DNA of 64,000 nucleotides from Mesorhizobium sp. GTDB lineage: Bacteria; Pseudomonadota; Alphaproteobacteria; Rhizobiales; Rhizobiaceae. Location of the stretch: contig NZ_SUGA01000007.1 in assembly GCF_004963255.1 (NCBI RefSeq), positions 1 to 64,000 on the forward strand. The letters run 5' to 3'. A program made the translations under genes and the position numbers. The first letter of the stretch is position 1, and each line of letters starts with the position of its first letter. A model generated the notes under the pieces. That model saw only the letters and a program-made list of their open reading frames with translations. It searched no databases and was not told where the DNA came from. Positions 1 to 7,902 of the stretch are shown one piece after another.

Positions 1-1329
1 CAGCACGTCGAGCTGCAGCGCGCCGACGACGCCGACGATGGCCGGCGAGCCGTCCTCCGGCGAGAAGAGCTGCACGACGCCTTCCTCCGCCATCTGGTGC
101 AGCGCTTCCTTCAGCTTCTTGGCCTTCATGGCGTCGCCGAGGCGCACTCGGCGCAGGATTTCCGGGGCGAAGTTCGGCACGCCGCGGAACAGGATCTCCT
201 CGCCCTCGGTCAGCGTATCGCCGATGCGCAGCGTGCCATGGTTGGGGATGCCGACGACGTCGCCGGCAAAGGCCTCGTCGGCGGTGACGCGGGTGCGGGC
301 GAAGAAGAATTGCGGCGCGGACAGGCTCATCGGCTTGCCGGTGCGCACCAGCTTGGCCTTCATGCCGCGCTCCAGCTTGCCGGAGCAGACGCGCACGAAA
401 GCGATGCGGTCGCGGTGGTTTGGATCCATGTTGGCCTGGATCTTGAAAACGAAGGAGGTCATCTTCTCCTCCGTCGCCTCAACCGTACGCTCATCGGCTT
501 CCTGGGCGCGCGGCGGCGGGCCGTAGGCGCCGAGCGCCTCGATCAGGTCCCGAACACCGTAATTGCGCAGTGCCGAGCCGAAATAGACGGGCGTCAGATG
601 GCCTTCGCGGAAGGCGTCGATATCGAGAGGCCGGCAGGCCTCGCGCGCCAACTCCAGTTCCTCGATGAAGTCGTTGCGCTCGTTTTCGGGCAGCAAGCCC
701 GCAACCCGGTTGGAATCCGGACCGTTGACCGGCGTGCGCTCCTTCTCGTCGTCGCTCCTGCGCACCGCGTTCTGCGCCAGATGGTAGGTGCCCGAGAAGG
801 TCCTGCCGCGGCCGATCGGCCAGGTGACGGGCGCGGTGTCCAGCGCCAGCTTCTGCTCGATCTCATCCAAAATCTCGAACGGATCGCGGCTCTCGCGGTC
901 CATCTTGTTGACGAAGGTGATGATCGGGATGTCGCGCAGCCGGCAGACCTCGAACAGTTTCAGCGTGCGCGGCTCGATGCCCTTGGCAGCGTCGATGACC
1001 ATGACTGCCGAATCCACCGCCGACAGCGTGCGGTAGGTGTCGTCGGCGAAATCCTCGTGGCCGGGCGTGTCGAGCAGGTTGAAGACGTTGTCGTCATATT
1101 CGAAGGTCATCACCGAGGTGACGACCGAGATGCCGCGCTCGCGCTCGATCTTCATCCAGTCGGACCGCGTCTGGATACGGTCCTTCTTGGCCTTGACCTC
1201 GCCGGCAAGCTGGATGGCGCCGCCGAACAAAAGCAGCTTTTCGGTGAGCGTGGTCTTGCCGGCGTCAGGGTGGGCGATGATCGCGAAGGTGCGGCGGCGC
1301 GCGACCGCCTGTTCGATGTCTTCTGCCAA
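1..1329 (-). CDS. prfC: peptide chain release factor 3 (3' end cut off by window edge)
   Basis: Translational GTPase RF3, which recycles RF1/RF2 from the ribosome after peptide release. The minus-strand frame is open from position 1329 to the window edge: 443 codons of a family usually about 530 residues long, so the C-terminal part lies outside. Visible motifs are the G1 loop AHPDAGKT (about residues 19-26), a switch region ERERGISVVTSV, G3 DTPGHEDF and G4 NKMD. The later part carries the EF-Tu domain-2-like stretch and GALQLDVL near the edge. The start is called at a TTG at 1329, because an in-frame stop lies 11 codons upstream, no ATG occurs between, and an AGGA is suitably spaced. Identity is firm; the TTG start is an inference. 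Confidence 0.93.
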   Translation of the reverse strand, partial: MAEDIEQAVARRRTFAIIAHPDAGKTTLTEKLLLFGGAIQLAGEVKAKKDRIQTRSDWMKIERERGISVVTSVMTFEYDDNVFNLLDTPGHEDFADDTYRTLSAVDSAVMVIDAAKGIEPRTLKLFEVCRLRDIPIITFVNKMDRESRDPFEILDEIEQKLALDTAPVTWPIGRGRTFSGTYHLAQNAVRRSDDEKERTPVNGPDSNRVAGLLPENERNDFIEELELAREACRPLDIDAFREGHLTPVYFGSALRNYGVRDLIEALGAYGPPPRAQEADERTVEATEEKMTSFVFKIQANMDPNHRDRIAFVRVCSGKLERGMKAKLVRTGKPMSLSAPQFFFARTRVTADEAFAGDVVGIPNHGTLRIGDTLTEGEEILFRGVPNFAPEILRRVRLGDAMKAKKLKEALHQMAEEGVVQLFSPEDGSPAIVGVVGALQLDVL

Positions 1330-1449
1330 TTTTTGGAATCCTGTCTGTGGCGCCGGCTTCTAGCAGCGCTTACCAGGCATGTCGACAGTTTCACGCAGAT
1401 CGGCTCGCCGGGAGGCATATTGGCCGCCACGGCAGAGCCCCGGTCATAG

Positions 1450-1686
1450 TCAGGCCTCGCCATGCTCCCTGCGTCCGTACCTGGTGATCCACCGTATCTC
1501 CGAGCGCCCGACCCCGATGTCGTGGAGCAGATAATCCGGCAGCTCGTCCAGCCTAGCCCGGTCCCTGCGAATGCGCACGATGCGCACCACGAACACTATG
1601 CCGGAGCGGCAGGTTTCGACGGCTGCGGCAAAGAGGCGCCTGAAAACCGTCCGGTCGGTGATCAATTCCTGTCCAAGGATGGACAT
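1450..1686 (-). CDS. DUF1127 (YjiS-like) small protein
   Basis: A 78-residue basic protein. Its C-terminal half, with residues DELPDYLLHDIGVGRSEI, is the DUF1127 signature common in Alphaproteobacteria. Proteins of this family have been linked to RNA turnover, phosphate and carbon responses and stress, but no biochemical role can be assigned here. The start MSILGQ at 1686 is preferred over an upstream in-frame start because AAGGGAG lies at the right distance. It follows a 10-bp-stem hairpin that separates it from the secreted-protein gene, and it precedes prfC on the same strand with a gap of about 120 bp. Confidence 0.8.
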   Translation of the reverse strand: MSILGQELITDRTVFRRLFAAAVETCRSGIVFVVRIVRIRRDRARLDELPDYLLHDIGVGRSEIRWITRYGRREHGEA

Positions 1687-1720
1687 GGTCGTATCTCCCT
1701 TGCGATTGAATGATGAAAGC

Positions 1721-1744
1721 GGGAGGGCCGTCAACGGCCCTCCC
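1721..1744 (-). terminator. perfect 10-bp stem hairpin, probable terminator
   Basis: GGGAGGGCCG and CGGCCCTCCC pair perfectly around a TCAA loop. It lies just beyond the stop of the secreted-protein gene on the minus strand and before the DUF1127 gene. The trailing T-run is weak (GCTTTC), so termination is likely but not certain. Confidence 0.6.
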
Positions 1745-1766
1745 GGGAGGTTGTGCCGACGAGACG

Positions 1767-2282
1767 TCAGGACCGATCGTGCTCGCAGCTCACATACGGG
1801 TTCCAGTCGGCGAACATGCCGGCCGGGTTGTGCCGCCAGTGCCAGACATGGAGCTCGTAGTAGGGATCCACCGGGTGAATACCCACCGTCGTCTTGCGCT
1901 GCAGGGTGCGGCCGAGGAATTCAGGAACGCCCTTGCCCTTCCAGTCCTTCTCGAAGACGATGTATTCCATGCCGACAAGCTGCATCGAGCCATCGGCTTC
2001 CGGCTCGTAGGTCAGCACGTCGGGTTCGCCGAGGACCAGCCTGCCGTCGCCGGCGCGGCCGGGATGGATGAAATGGACTCCCATCGTGCCGTGCTCGTCA
2101 TGCGTCGTGCATTCGAACAGCTGCTGGTAGCCGTCCGCCTTGGCGACCTTGATGTCGAGGTACTTGGCCGCCATGTCCCGAGACCGGTTGAGCACCGGAT
2201 CGGGCATGTCATGGGCGACCGCGGTGCCGCAAAGCAGCGCCGAGACGCCGACGGCAAGGACGATTTCCGTAAAGCGCTTCAC
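1767..2282 (-). CDS. secreted protein of unknown function
   Basis: A 171-residue protein with a clear Sec signal peptide: a KR n-region, a hydrophobic stretch to about residue 20, and a likely AVA|HD cleavage site. The mature part is rich in His, Trp and Tyr, including GMEYIVFEKDWKGKG and, near the C-terminus, ELHVWHWRHNPAGMF followed by NPYVSCEH. This suggests a small globular periplasmic domain, perhaps ligand- or metal-binding (inference). No family is recognised. It starts 16 bp after the DUF4242 gene on the same strand, so the two are probably co-transcribed, with the DUF4242 gene first and the winged-helix/TPR regulator divergent. Confidence 0.75.
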   Translation of the reverse strand: MKRFTEIVLAVGVSALLCGTAVAHDMPDPVLNRSRDMAAKYLDIKVAKADGYQQLFECTTHDEHGTMGVHFIHPGRAGDGRLVLGEPDVLTYEPEADGSMQLVGMEYIVFEKDWKGKGVPEFLGRTLQRKTTVGIHPVDPYYELHVWHWRHNPAGMFADWNPYVSCEHDRS

Positions 2283-2298
2283 GATCGATCCCCTCCCA

Positions 2299-2580
2299 TC
2301 AGGCGGCGGCGTAGGCCGTCGTCGGATCGAACAGGCGCTTGACCTGGGTGATCTTGGTCGCCGGGAAGCCGCTCATCTTGGCGTGGCGCTGGATGATCGC
2401 TTCGTCCTTGGCGAGATAGACGCAGAAAGTCTTGTCGTCCGCCACGAAGGATTCCACCCACTGGATGTCCGGGCCGAGCTCGGCAAGGACTGCGTTCGAG
2501 GCCCTGGACGCGTCGCGAAGCTGCTCGCGCTCGAAAGTGCCGACCTTCGGGATCTCGCGCTCGATGATGTATTTCTGCAT
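2299..2580 (-). CDS. DUF4242 domain protein
   Basis: A 93-residue single-domain protein matching the DUF4242 pattern: KYIIEREIPKVG at the N-terminus, then LGPDIQWVESFVADDKTFC, a YLAKDEAII helix and a GFPATKITQV strand. The family has a ferredoxin-like fold; the Streptomyces member SCO4226 is described as nickel binding, but I cannot tell whether that applies here. The gene is first in a two-gene minus-strand unit with the secreted protein and is divergent from the regulator at 2785. A TAAGGAC direct-repeat element lies about 140 bp upstream of its start. GGAG sits near the ATG. Confidence 0.85.
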   Translation of the reverse strand: MQKYIIEREIPKVGTFEREQLRDASRASNAVLAELGPDIQWVESFVADDKTFCVYLAKDEAIIQRHAKMSGFPATKITQVKRLFDPTTAYAAA

Positions 2581-2720
2581 GTCACAATCTCCTTGATCTG
2601 AGGTTCAAATGCCGCCGGCCGCTCGACCAAATCGGTGCCGGTGACATCCCTGGGGCAGCTGAGGTAAACTCTCGCTTGGCCCGCCAGGCAGACGGAGAAT
2701 TACGGAACAGGCGGCCGACA

Positions 2721-2754
2721 GTCCTTACGCCGTCCTTATCTTGTTCTGATCCTT
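2721..2754. promoter_or_regulatory. TAAGGAC direct-repeat element, copy 1
   Basis: On the plus strand GTCCTTA occurs at 2721 and again at 2732 (one helical turn, 11 bp apart), followed by CTGATCCTT at 2746. The same arrangement with identical offsets occurs at 6680-6713. Tandem half-sites about one turn apart are typical of OmpR-type winged-helix DNA binding, and the gene starting 31 bp downstream encodes such a protein. It is probably the binding site of that regulator (inference). Confidence 0.6.
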
Positions 2755-2784
2755 TGCCTATTGCCGTTACCGGGATCGCTGCCG

Positions 2785-4599
2785 ATGGGAACTCATTGCT
2801 TCGGCGACTTCGAGCTTAACGAGAGCTCCCGCGCCATTCGTCTCGCCGGAAACGAGATTGAGGTGCAGCCCCTCGTCTTCGATTTCCTCGCCATCCTGCT
2901 GCGCCACCAGGACCGCGCCTTGAGCAAGGACGAGTTGCTCGAAACGCTCTGGCCGGGCGTGACCGTGACCGAGGCTTCGCTGCAGCGTGTCGCCAGCCTG
3001 GCCCGGAGCGTTCTGCGCCAGGGCGGCATGGAGGCGGCGCTGCGCAATCTGCCTCGCTTCGGCTACCGTATTTGCCTCGACCAGCCAGCCACTTCGGAAA
3101 AGGGGCCGGCGCCGTCCGATACGGGCAGCAGGCGTTCCAGCCCAGGCATGCAAATCTTGGCCGCACGCGCGGCCGTCGCGGCGCGAAAATGGCACGAGGC
3201 TGCGGCCGCTTTCAGGGAAGCAGATGCCGCCGACGAGTTGCTGACGGCCGACCTCGAAGAATGGGCGCTGGCGCTGGAATGCATGGGGCGGCCCTCAGAA
3301 GCGATCCCGCTCCTGACGCGCGCGGCGACGGAATACGGCATGGCCGGCGAACGCCTGCGGGCGGCTTCCCCGGCAATCACCCTCGCCATGATTCATCTCG
3401 AAAGAGGAGAGCTTGCTGCAGCCAAGGGGTGGCATAAGCGAGCCGCGCAGTTGATCGACAAAGCGACCGAGAGCAGGGAACATGGCCTCTGGTGCTGGAT
3501 GGGCGCGCGCATCAAGGGCGCGGAGGCAGAGCCGGAGCATGCGCTTGCTCTTGCCGAGCAAGCTTTCGAGGTCGGCAAAAATCTCGAAGATCCAGTCGTG
3601 GAATCGCTCGGCCTTATCTATCGCGGCTTCTTCAAGCTCTGCCTCGGGGAAACAAAAGCCGGTCAGGAGGACCAGGATTTTGCCGCCGCGCTCGGCCTCT
3701 CCAGCGATGTCGACCCGATCGTCGGTGGCATCCTCTACTGCAACATCCTTTGGGCCTGCCGCAATTTCGGCGACTGGGCGCGAGCCAACCAATGGAGCCT
3801 CAGCTACGAGGGCTGGTGCAGAGGGCATGGGCTGGAGGAACTTACGGGCTCGTGTCGGCTGCATCGGGCCGAGGTGCTCGGCGTCCATGGCACGCTGAGG
3901 GAGGCTGAGGCGCTGGTGCGCGCGGCGCTCGATCAGCTTACGCTCGATGCGCCCTGGGCGAAAGGCGATGCCTTACGTGTGCTGGGCGACATCCATCTCG
4001 CCGCAGGCGATTTCGCCGAGGCGGATGCAGCCTACCGCGCGTCCCATGCCGCTGGCTGGGATCCGCAGCCAGGCTTTGCGCTGCTGCAGATGGAGCTGGG
4101 CCAGGCGGAAGCCGCATTCAGCGCCCTTGAGCGATCGCTTGTCGGGAACGGCTGGCCGACGCTGCAGCGTCGGGGCATGGTTCTCGCCACGCTCGCCAAG
4201 GCAGCGGCGCGGACCGATCGGCTGGAGCGCGCGAAAGCGGTGATCGCCGAGCTGGAAAGCGAACCGCAACGCTGGCCGATGGCCTCGATCCGGGCATTGA
4301 CCGCCGAGGCCAAGGCGGAACTGTCGATGCTGGAAAATCGCTTCACCGAAGCGGTGCGGGAGCTGCAGACCGCATGCGAGCGCTGGGCCGAGATCGGTTC
4401 GCCGACCAACTGCGCGGACGCCAGGCTTTCGCTCGCGGCGCTGCTCATCCAGCTCGGCGATCATACTGGCGCGGAGTTGGAGCTCGGCACGGCGCTGGCG
4501 GTCGCGAAGAAGGTCGATTCGTCACGTCTCATGCGGCGCTGTGAAGAGCTGGCGAGCCTGCTCGCCGGGGGCCAGAAGGCAATAGCGGACAGCGCGTAG
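2785..4599 (+). CDS. OmpR-type winged-helix regulator with TPR-like C-terminal region
   Basis: About 604 residues. The first 100 form a Trans_reg_C winged helix: GDFELNESSRAIRLAG, VFDFLAILLRHQDRALSKDELLETLWPG, then NLPRFGYRI. There is no receiver domain, so it is not a classical response regulator. The remainder is an alpha-helical array of degenerate TPR-like repeats rich in Ala and Leu (AAAAFREADAADE, GELAAAKGWHKRAAQLI, AGDFAEADAAYRA), likely a ligand- or protein-sensing scaffold. No AAA ATPase or membrane segment is visible, unlike CadC or AfsR proteins. The ATG at 2785 is preferred over a TTG eight codons upstream. It is divergent from the DUF4242/secreted unit and has the TAAGGAC repeat directly upstream. 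Its targets are inferred. Confidence 0.85.
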   Translation: MGTHCFGDFELNESSRAIRLAGNEIEVQPLVFDFLAILLRHQDRALSKDELLETLWPGVTVTEASLQRVASLARSVLRQGGMEAALRNLPRFGYRICLDQPATSEKGPAPSDTGSRRSSPGMQILAARAAVAARKWHEAAAAFREADAADELLTADLEEWALALECMGRPSEAIPLLTRAATEYGMAGERLRAASPAITLAMIHLERGELAAAKGWHKRAAQLIDKATESREHGLWCWMGARIKGAEAEPEHALALAEQAFEVGKNLEDPVVESLGLIYRGFFKLCLGETKAGQEDQDFAAALGLSSDVDPIVGGILYCNILWACRNFGDWARANQWSLSYEGWCRGHGLEELTGSCRLHRAEVLGVHGTLREAEALVRAALDQLTLDAPWAKGDALRVLGDIHLAAGDFAEADAAYRASHAAGWDPQPGFALLQMELGQAEAAFSALERSLVGNGWPTLQRRGMVLATLAKAAARTDRLERAKAVIAELESEPQRWPMASIRALTAEAKAELSMLENRFTEAVRELQTACERWAEIGSPTNCADARLSLAALLIQLGDHTGAELELGTALAVAKKVDSSRLMRRCEELASLLAGGQKAIADSA

Positions 4600-4665
4600 C
4601 CGCTTCTTGCTTGAGGTCCGGACGGTAGGGTGGCATGACGGGGAACATCTCCCCGAAGGACCAGC

Positions 4666-5736
4666 ATGAACAGCACAAAGCAAGTCATCGTCATCGGCGC
4701 CGGAATCATCGGCGCTTCTATCGCCTGGCACCTGACGAAAGCCGGCGCGCGGGTGACGGTGGTTTCCGAGAGTGGCGCTGGCGGTGTCGCGACGCCCAAT
4801 TCCTTCGCATGGATCAACGCAAGCTGGGGCAATCCCGAGATCTATTTCCGGTTGCGCATCCGCGCCATGGCCGAATGGAAAAGGCTGGCGAAGGACGTGC
4901 CCGGACTACCGCTCGCCTGGTGCGGCGGCCTGTGCTTCGACCTGCCGCCGGACAGGCTCGAAGCCTATGCGGCCGAGCATTCGTCATGGGGCTATGGCAT
5001 CGAGCGCGTCGACGCCAAGCGGGCGGGAGAGATCGAGCCCAACCTTGTCGCGCCTCCCGATTTCGCCGTCTACGTCGCGGAGGAAGGCGTCGCCGAGCCG
5101 GTGGCAACCGCCAAGGCGCTTCTGGCGGACGCCGAACGGCTCGGCGCGCGCGTGATCGCCGGCAAAGTGGAGAGGCTGGCATTGACTGCAGGCCGGGTCA
5201 CCGGCGCGGTGGTCTCCGGTGAAGCGATCAGCGCGGACAACATCGTCATCGCGGCCGGCGCGGGTGCGCCGGCCATTGCTGCAACGGCTGGCGTCAAATT
5301 GCCGATCGAGACGCCGCCCGGCTTGATCGTGCATTCCCGCCCCTACAAGAAGCTGCTCAACGGGTTGGTGCATGCCGAGAGATTGCATATGCGCCAGACG
5401 GCCGAGGGTCGCATCATCGCCGGCTCGGATTTCGCCGGTGGCGATCCGGGCGAAAACGCGGAAGCCACCGCGCGGGAATTGTTTGCGGTGGCCAAGGCTG
5501 CCCTACGCAGCGCTGACGACTTGGAACTCGACTTCCACACGGTCGGCTACCGCCCCACTCCGGCCGACGGCTTTCCGATCATCGGCCGCGCCGAGGGCGT
5601 CGGAGGCCTTTACATCGCCGTGATGCATTCAGGCATCACTCTGGCGCCGGCCGTCGGTCTCTTTGCCACGCGCGAAATCCTCGACGGTGACCGCGATCCG
5701 CTGCTCAAGCCTTACGGGATGGAGCGTTTTGCGTAG
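4666..5736 (+). CDS. FAD-dependent oxidoreductase of the D-amino acid oxidase family
   Basis: A 356-residue DAO-fold flavoenzyme, probably oxidising an amine or amino acid. The N-terminus has the Rossmann dinucleotide motif VIVIGAGIIGASIAWHL, and the C-terminus has the usual GYRPTPADGFPIIGRAEGV followed by a GLYIAVMHSGITLAPAVG segment that closes the FAD site. The length matches the DadA/SoxB/glycine oxidase group, but the substrate cannot be read from the sequence. GAAGGA precedes the ATG. It lies 66 bp after the regulator gene on the same strand and converges with the amidotransferase gene at 5784. Confidence 0.85.
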   Translation: MNSTKQVIVIGAGIIGASIAWHLTKAGARVTVVSESGAGGVATPNSFAWINASWGNPEIYFRLRIRAMAEWKRLAKDVPGLPLAWCGGLCFDLPPDRLEAYAAEHSSWGYGIERVDAKRAGEIEPNLVAPPDFAVYVAEEGVAEPVATAKALLADAERLGARVIAGKVERLALTAGRVTGAVVSGEAISADNIVIAAGAGAPAIAATAGVKLPIETPPGLIVHSRPYKKLLNGLVHAERLHMRQTAEGRIIAGSDFAGGDPGENAEATARELFAVAKAALRSADDLELDFHTVGYRPTPADGFPIIGRAEGVGGLYIAVMHSGITLAPAVGLFATREILDGDRDPLLKPYGMERFA

Positions 5737-5783
5737 TCGAACTCGTTGCCGGGCGACGTCTGTGGAGAGGTAGCGCTCTATGG

Positions 5784-6584
5784 TTAGCCGTAGAGCGCCC
5801 ACCGGGCCGTTGCTGGGGCAAAAGGCCGGATGCTCACGCTGTCTCGGGTCATGGTCACGAAACTCGACTGCGGAATCTCATGCCATGCGCGGCCATCGCG
5901 GTCGAACGGTTCGGAGACGATGCAGCGTCCGGCGCGTTTGGCGAAGGCCGCGGTATAGAGGGTCGGCGCGTGATCGTCAGTGGCGTAGCGAACGGCGTGA
6001 AGCGCCTTCCCATCGCTGAAGGCGGCCGTGAGCTTTAGCGACGGCTCGATGCCGGCACGGCGCGAGGCCTCGATGACGTGACTGGTGACACGCGACACCG
6101 CGCCATACGGGTCGATCGAGAGTCCCTCGCCGAGCATCAGGTGGAAGAGCAGTTCGGAATCCGTTGTCCCCTCGAGCTGATCGAACAGCGCGTCGGAAAG
6201 CGCGTTCTCCAGCCGGCGCCGGATCTTTTCGAAGCCACCGATCTGGCCGTTGTGCATGAACGACCACTGGCCCGAGATGAACGGGTGGCAGTTCATGCGG
6301 CTGGTGGCGCCGCCGGTCGAGGCGCGGACGTGGGCAAGGAACAGCCCCGACTTGATCTGCCGGCCAAGGCTTTTCAGATTAGGGTCGGACCAGGCCGGCA
6401 GGATGTCGCGGTAGAGGCCCGGCTCCGGCCGATCGCCATACCAGGCCACGCCGAAGCCGTCGGCATTGGTTGGAGTTTTCGCCTCCCGCGCGTGACTGCT
6501 CTGGGCAATCAGCGAATGGGAAGGCGCGGCGATGACGTCTTCGAGGAAGATCGCGTCGCCGAGATAGGCAGCCCACCTGCACAT
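5784..6584 (-). CDS. class II glutamine amidotransferase, copy A
   Basis: A 266-residue Ntn-hydrolase of the YafJ/EgtC-like class II glutamine amidotransferase family. Cys2 (MCRWAAYLG) is the expected N-terminal nucleophile after Met removal. AHVRASTGG and NCHPF follow, then the FMHNGQIGGF segment of the glutamine site. Members hydrolyse glutamine or a gamma-glutamyl amide; the acceptor is unknown and no synthetase partner is adjacent. The gene lies beside a second copy of the same length and about four-fifths identical by eye (6717-7517). A 132-bp spacer upstream contains the TAAGGAC repeat, so it probably has its own promoter. Function class is firm; pathway is not. Confidence 0.88.
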   Translation of the reverse strand: MCRWAAYLGDAIFLEDVIAAPSHSLIAQSSHAREAKTPTNADGFGVAWYGDRPEPGLYRDILPAWSDPNLKSLGRQIKSGLFLAHVRASTGGATSRMNCHPFISGQWSFMHNGQIGGFEKIRRRLENALSDALFDQLEGTTDSELLFHLMLGEGLSIDPYGAVSRVTSHVIEASRRAGIEPSLKLTAAFSDGKALHAVRYATDDHAPTLYTAAFAKRAGRCIVSEPFDRDGRAWHEIPQSSFVTMTRDSVSIRPFAPATARWALYG

Positions 6585-6679
6585 TGTCCTGTCATCCTCT
6601 CCTCAGGCGTTTTCAAGCGCGCGAATGATTTCCATTCGCCGCTCGTTGGGCGCCACAGATGACAGGGCAACGGTTTAAC

Positions 6680-6713
6680 GTCCTTACGCCGAGCTTATGT
6701 TTTGCTGATCCTT
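6680..6713. promoter_or_regulatory. TAAGGAC direct-repeat element, copy 2
   Basis: GTCCTTA at 6680 and GAGCTTA at 6691 (11 bp apart), with CTGATCCTT at 6705, repeat the element at 2721-2754 with the same spacing. Read on the minus strand, the tandem half-sites end about 96 bp upstream of the amidotransferase start at 6584, a good distance for an activator site. Confidence 0.6.
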
Positions 6714-6716
6714 GGC

Positions 6717-7517
6717 TCAGCCCGCCAGCGCCAGCGGGGCTACGGCCGCCGCAAACGGCCGGATGCTGGTGCCGCCCCTCGTCATGGTGACGAAGCTCGA
6801 GGGCGGGATCGCCTGCCAATCGCCGCCGTCGCGGTCGAAAGGTTCGGAGACGACGCAGTGGCCGGCGCGCCTAGCGAAGGCGCCGGTATAGAGCGTCGGC
6901 GCATGGTCGTCGGTGGCATAGCGCACGGCGTAGAGCGCCTCGCCATCGGAAAAGGCGGCCGTCAGTTTCAATGCCGGCTCGATGCCGGCGCGGCGCGAGG
7001 CTTCGACGACGCGGCCGGTTGCCCGCGACACGGCGCCTTGCGGGTCCGTCGCCAGCCCCTGATCGATCATCAGCAGGAAAAAGAGCTCGGAATCGGTGGT
7101 GCCCTCGCGCTGGTCGAAGACTTCGTCGGAGAGCGAGTTCTCCAGCGCTCGGCGAATCTTCTCGAAGCCGCCGATCTGACCGTTATGCATGAACGACCAG
7201 CGGCCGGAGATGAACGGGTGACAGTTCATGCGGCTGGTGGCGCCACCGGTCGACGCGCGGACATGGGCCAGGAACAAGCCGGATTTGATCTGCCGGCAGA
7301 GGCTTTTCAGATTTGGATCTGACCAGGCCGGCAGGATGTCGCGATAGAGGCCGGGCTCCGGCCGGTCGCCATACCAGGCCAGACCAAAACCGTCGCCATT
7401 GGTCGGCGACTTGGCTTCCTGGGCGCAATGGCTCTGGGCGATCAGCGAGTGGCAGGGCGCTGTGATGATGTCTTCGAGGAAGACCGCTTCACCAAGATAG
7501 GCCGCCCACCGGCACAT
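6717..7517 (-). CDS. class II glutamine amidotransferase, copy B
   Basis: 266 residues with the same catalytic features as its neighbour: Cys2 in MCRWAAYLG, AHVRASTGG, NCHPF and FMHNGQIGGF. Long blocks are identical to copy A (for example from GDRPEPGLYRDILPAW through SGLFLAHVRAS), and differences cluster in surface-like segments and the extreme C-terminus. It therefore looks like a tandem duplicate with both copies intact. It starts 15 bp after the DUF6356 gene on the same strand and is probably translated from that transcript, whereas copy A has its own upstream element. Confidence 0.88.
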   Translation of the reverse strand: MCRWAAYLGEAVFLEDIITAPCHSLIAQSHCAQEAKSPTNGDGFGLAWYGDRPEPGLYRDILPAWSDPNLKSLCRQIKSGLFLAHVRASTGGATSRMNCHPFISGRWSFMHNGQIGGFEKIRRALENSLSDEVFDQREGTTDSELFFLLMIDQGLATDPQGAVSRATGRVVEASRRAGIEPALKLTAAFSDGEALYAVRYATDDHAPTLYTGAFARRAGHCVVSEPFDRDGGDWQAIPPSSFVTMTRGGTSIRPFAAAVAPLALAG

Positions 7518-7532
7518 CGCTTTCCACCATTC

Positions 7533-7787
7533 CTAGGCGCGATCCATCAGAGCCTGGGGCTCCTTGACCGCGTGTGAGCCTCGATTGTGCGTGCGCTCAT
7601 AGAGCTCGCGAACGATTCGGCTCGCCGTAGTTTCGAACAGAAATGGCAAGAAAGCGTGAACGAGCGCGGCGCCCGCGGCCATCGACAGGCGCGAGCAGAA
7701 CCAGGCAGCAAAAGCCATGTGGCCGAAATAGGTCTCGCCGACCTTGGCCGGGTGAGCGGTGAAGAGTGCCGTAAGCCTAGTCGTCAT
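7533..7787 (-). CDS. DUF6356 family small membrane-associated protein
   Basis: 84 residues. The pattern HPAKVGETYFGHMAFA followed by a hydrophobic helix (AAGAALVHAFLPFLF) and ETTASRIVRELYERT matches DUF6356, an uncharacterised alphaproteobacterial family. One membrane or amphipathic helix is likely. The start at 7787 is chosen because GGAGGGAT precedes that ATG; a longer upstream reading has no ribosome site. It is the first gene of a unit with amidotransferase copy B and is divergent from the Lrp regulator. Confidence 0.8.
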   Translation of the reverse strand: MTTRLTALFTAHPAKVGETYFGHMAFAAWFCSRLSMAAGAALVHAFLPFLFETTASRIVRELYERTHNRGSHAVKEPQALMDRA

Positions 7788-7861
7788 GGTGATCCCTCCT
7801 GCCGGGATGAGCCCCGATTCTGGGTAACCTGCCACGAGGCAAAGGTTCATCGATCTCAAAT

Positions 7862-7891
7862 TGTCCTTGAATATTGGATAATTTTGGGACA
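7862..7891. promoter_or_regulatory. candidate Lrp-type operator in divergent promoter
   Basis: TGTCC (7862) and GGACA (7887) form a dyad around an AT-rich centre (TTGAATATTGGATAATTTTG), the general form of Lrp/AsnC sites. It lies 11 bp upstream of the Lrp-family gene and about 75 bp from the divergent DUF6356 start, so it may control both. Assignment is inference. Confidence 0.45.
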
Positions 7892-7902
7892 TTCATCCCC
7901 AT

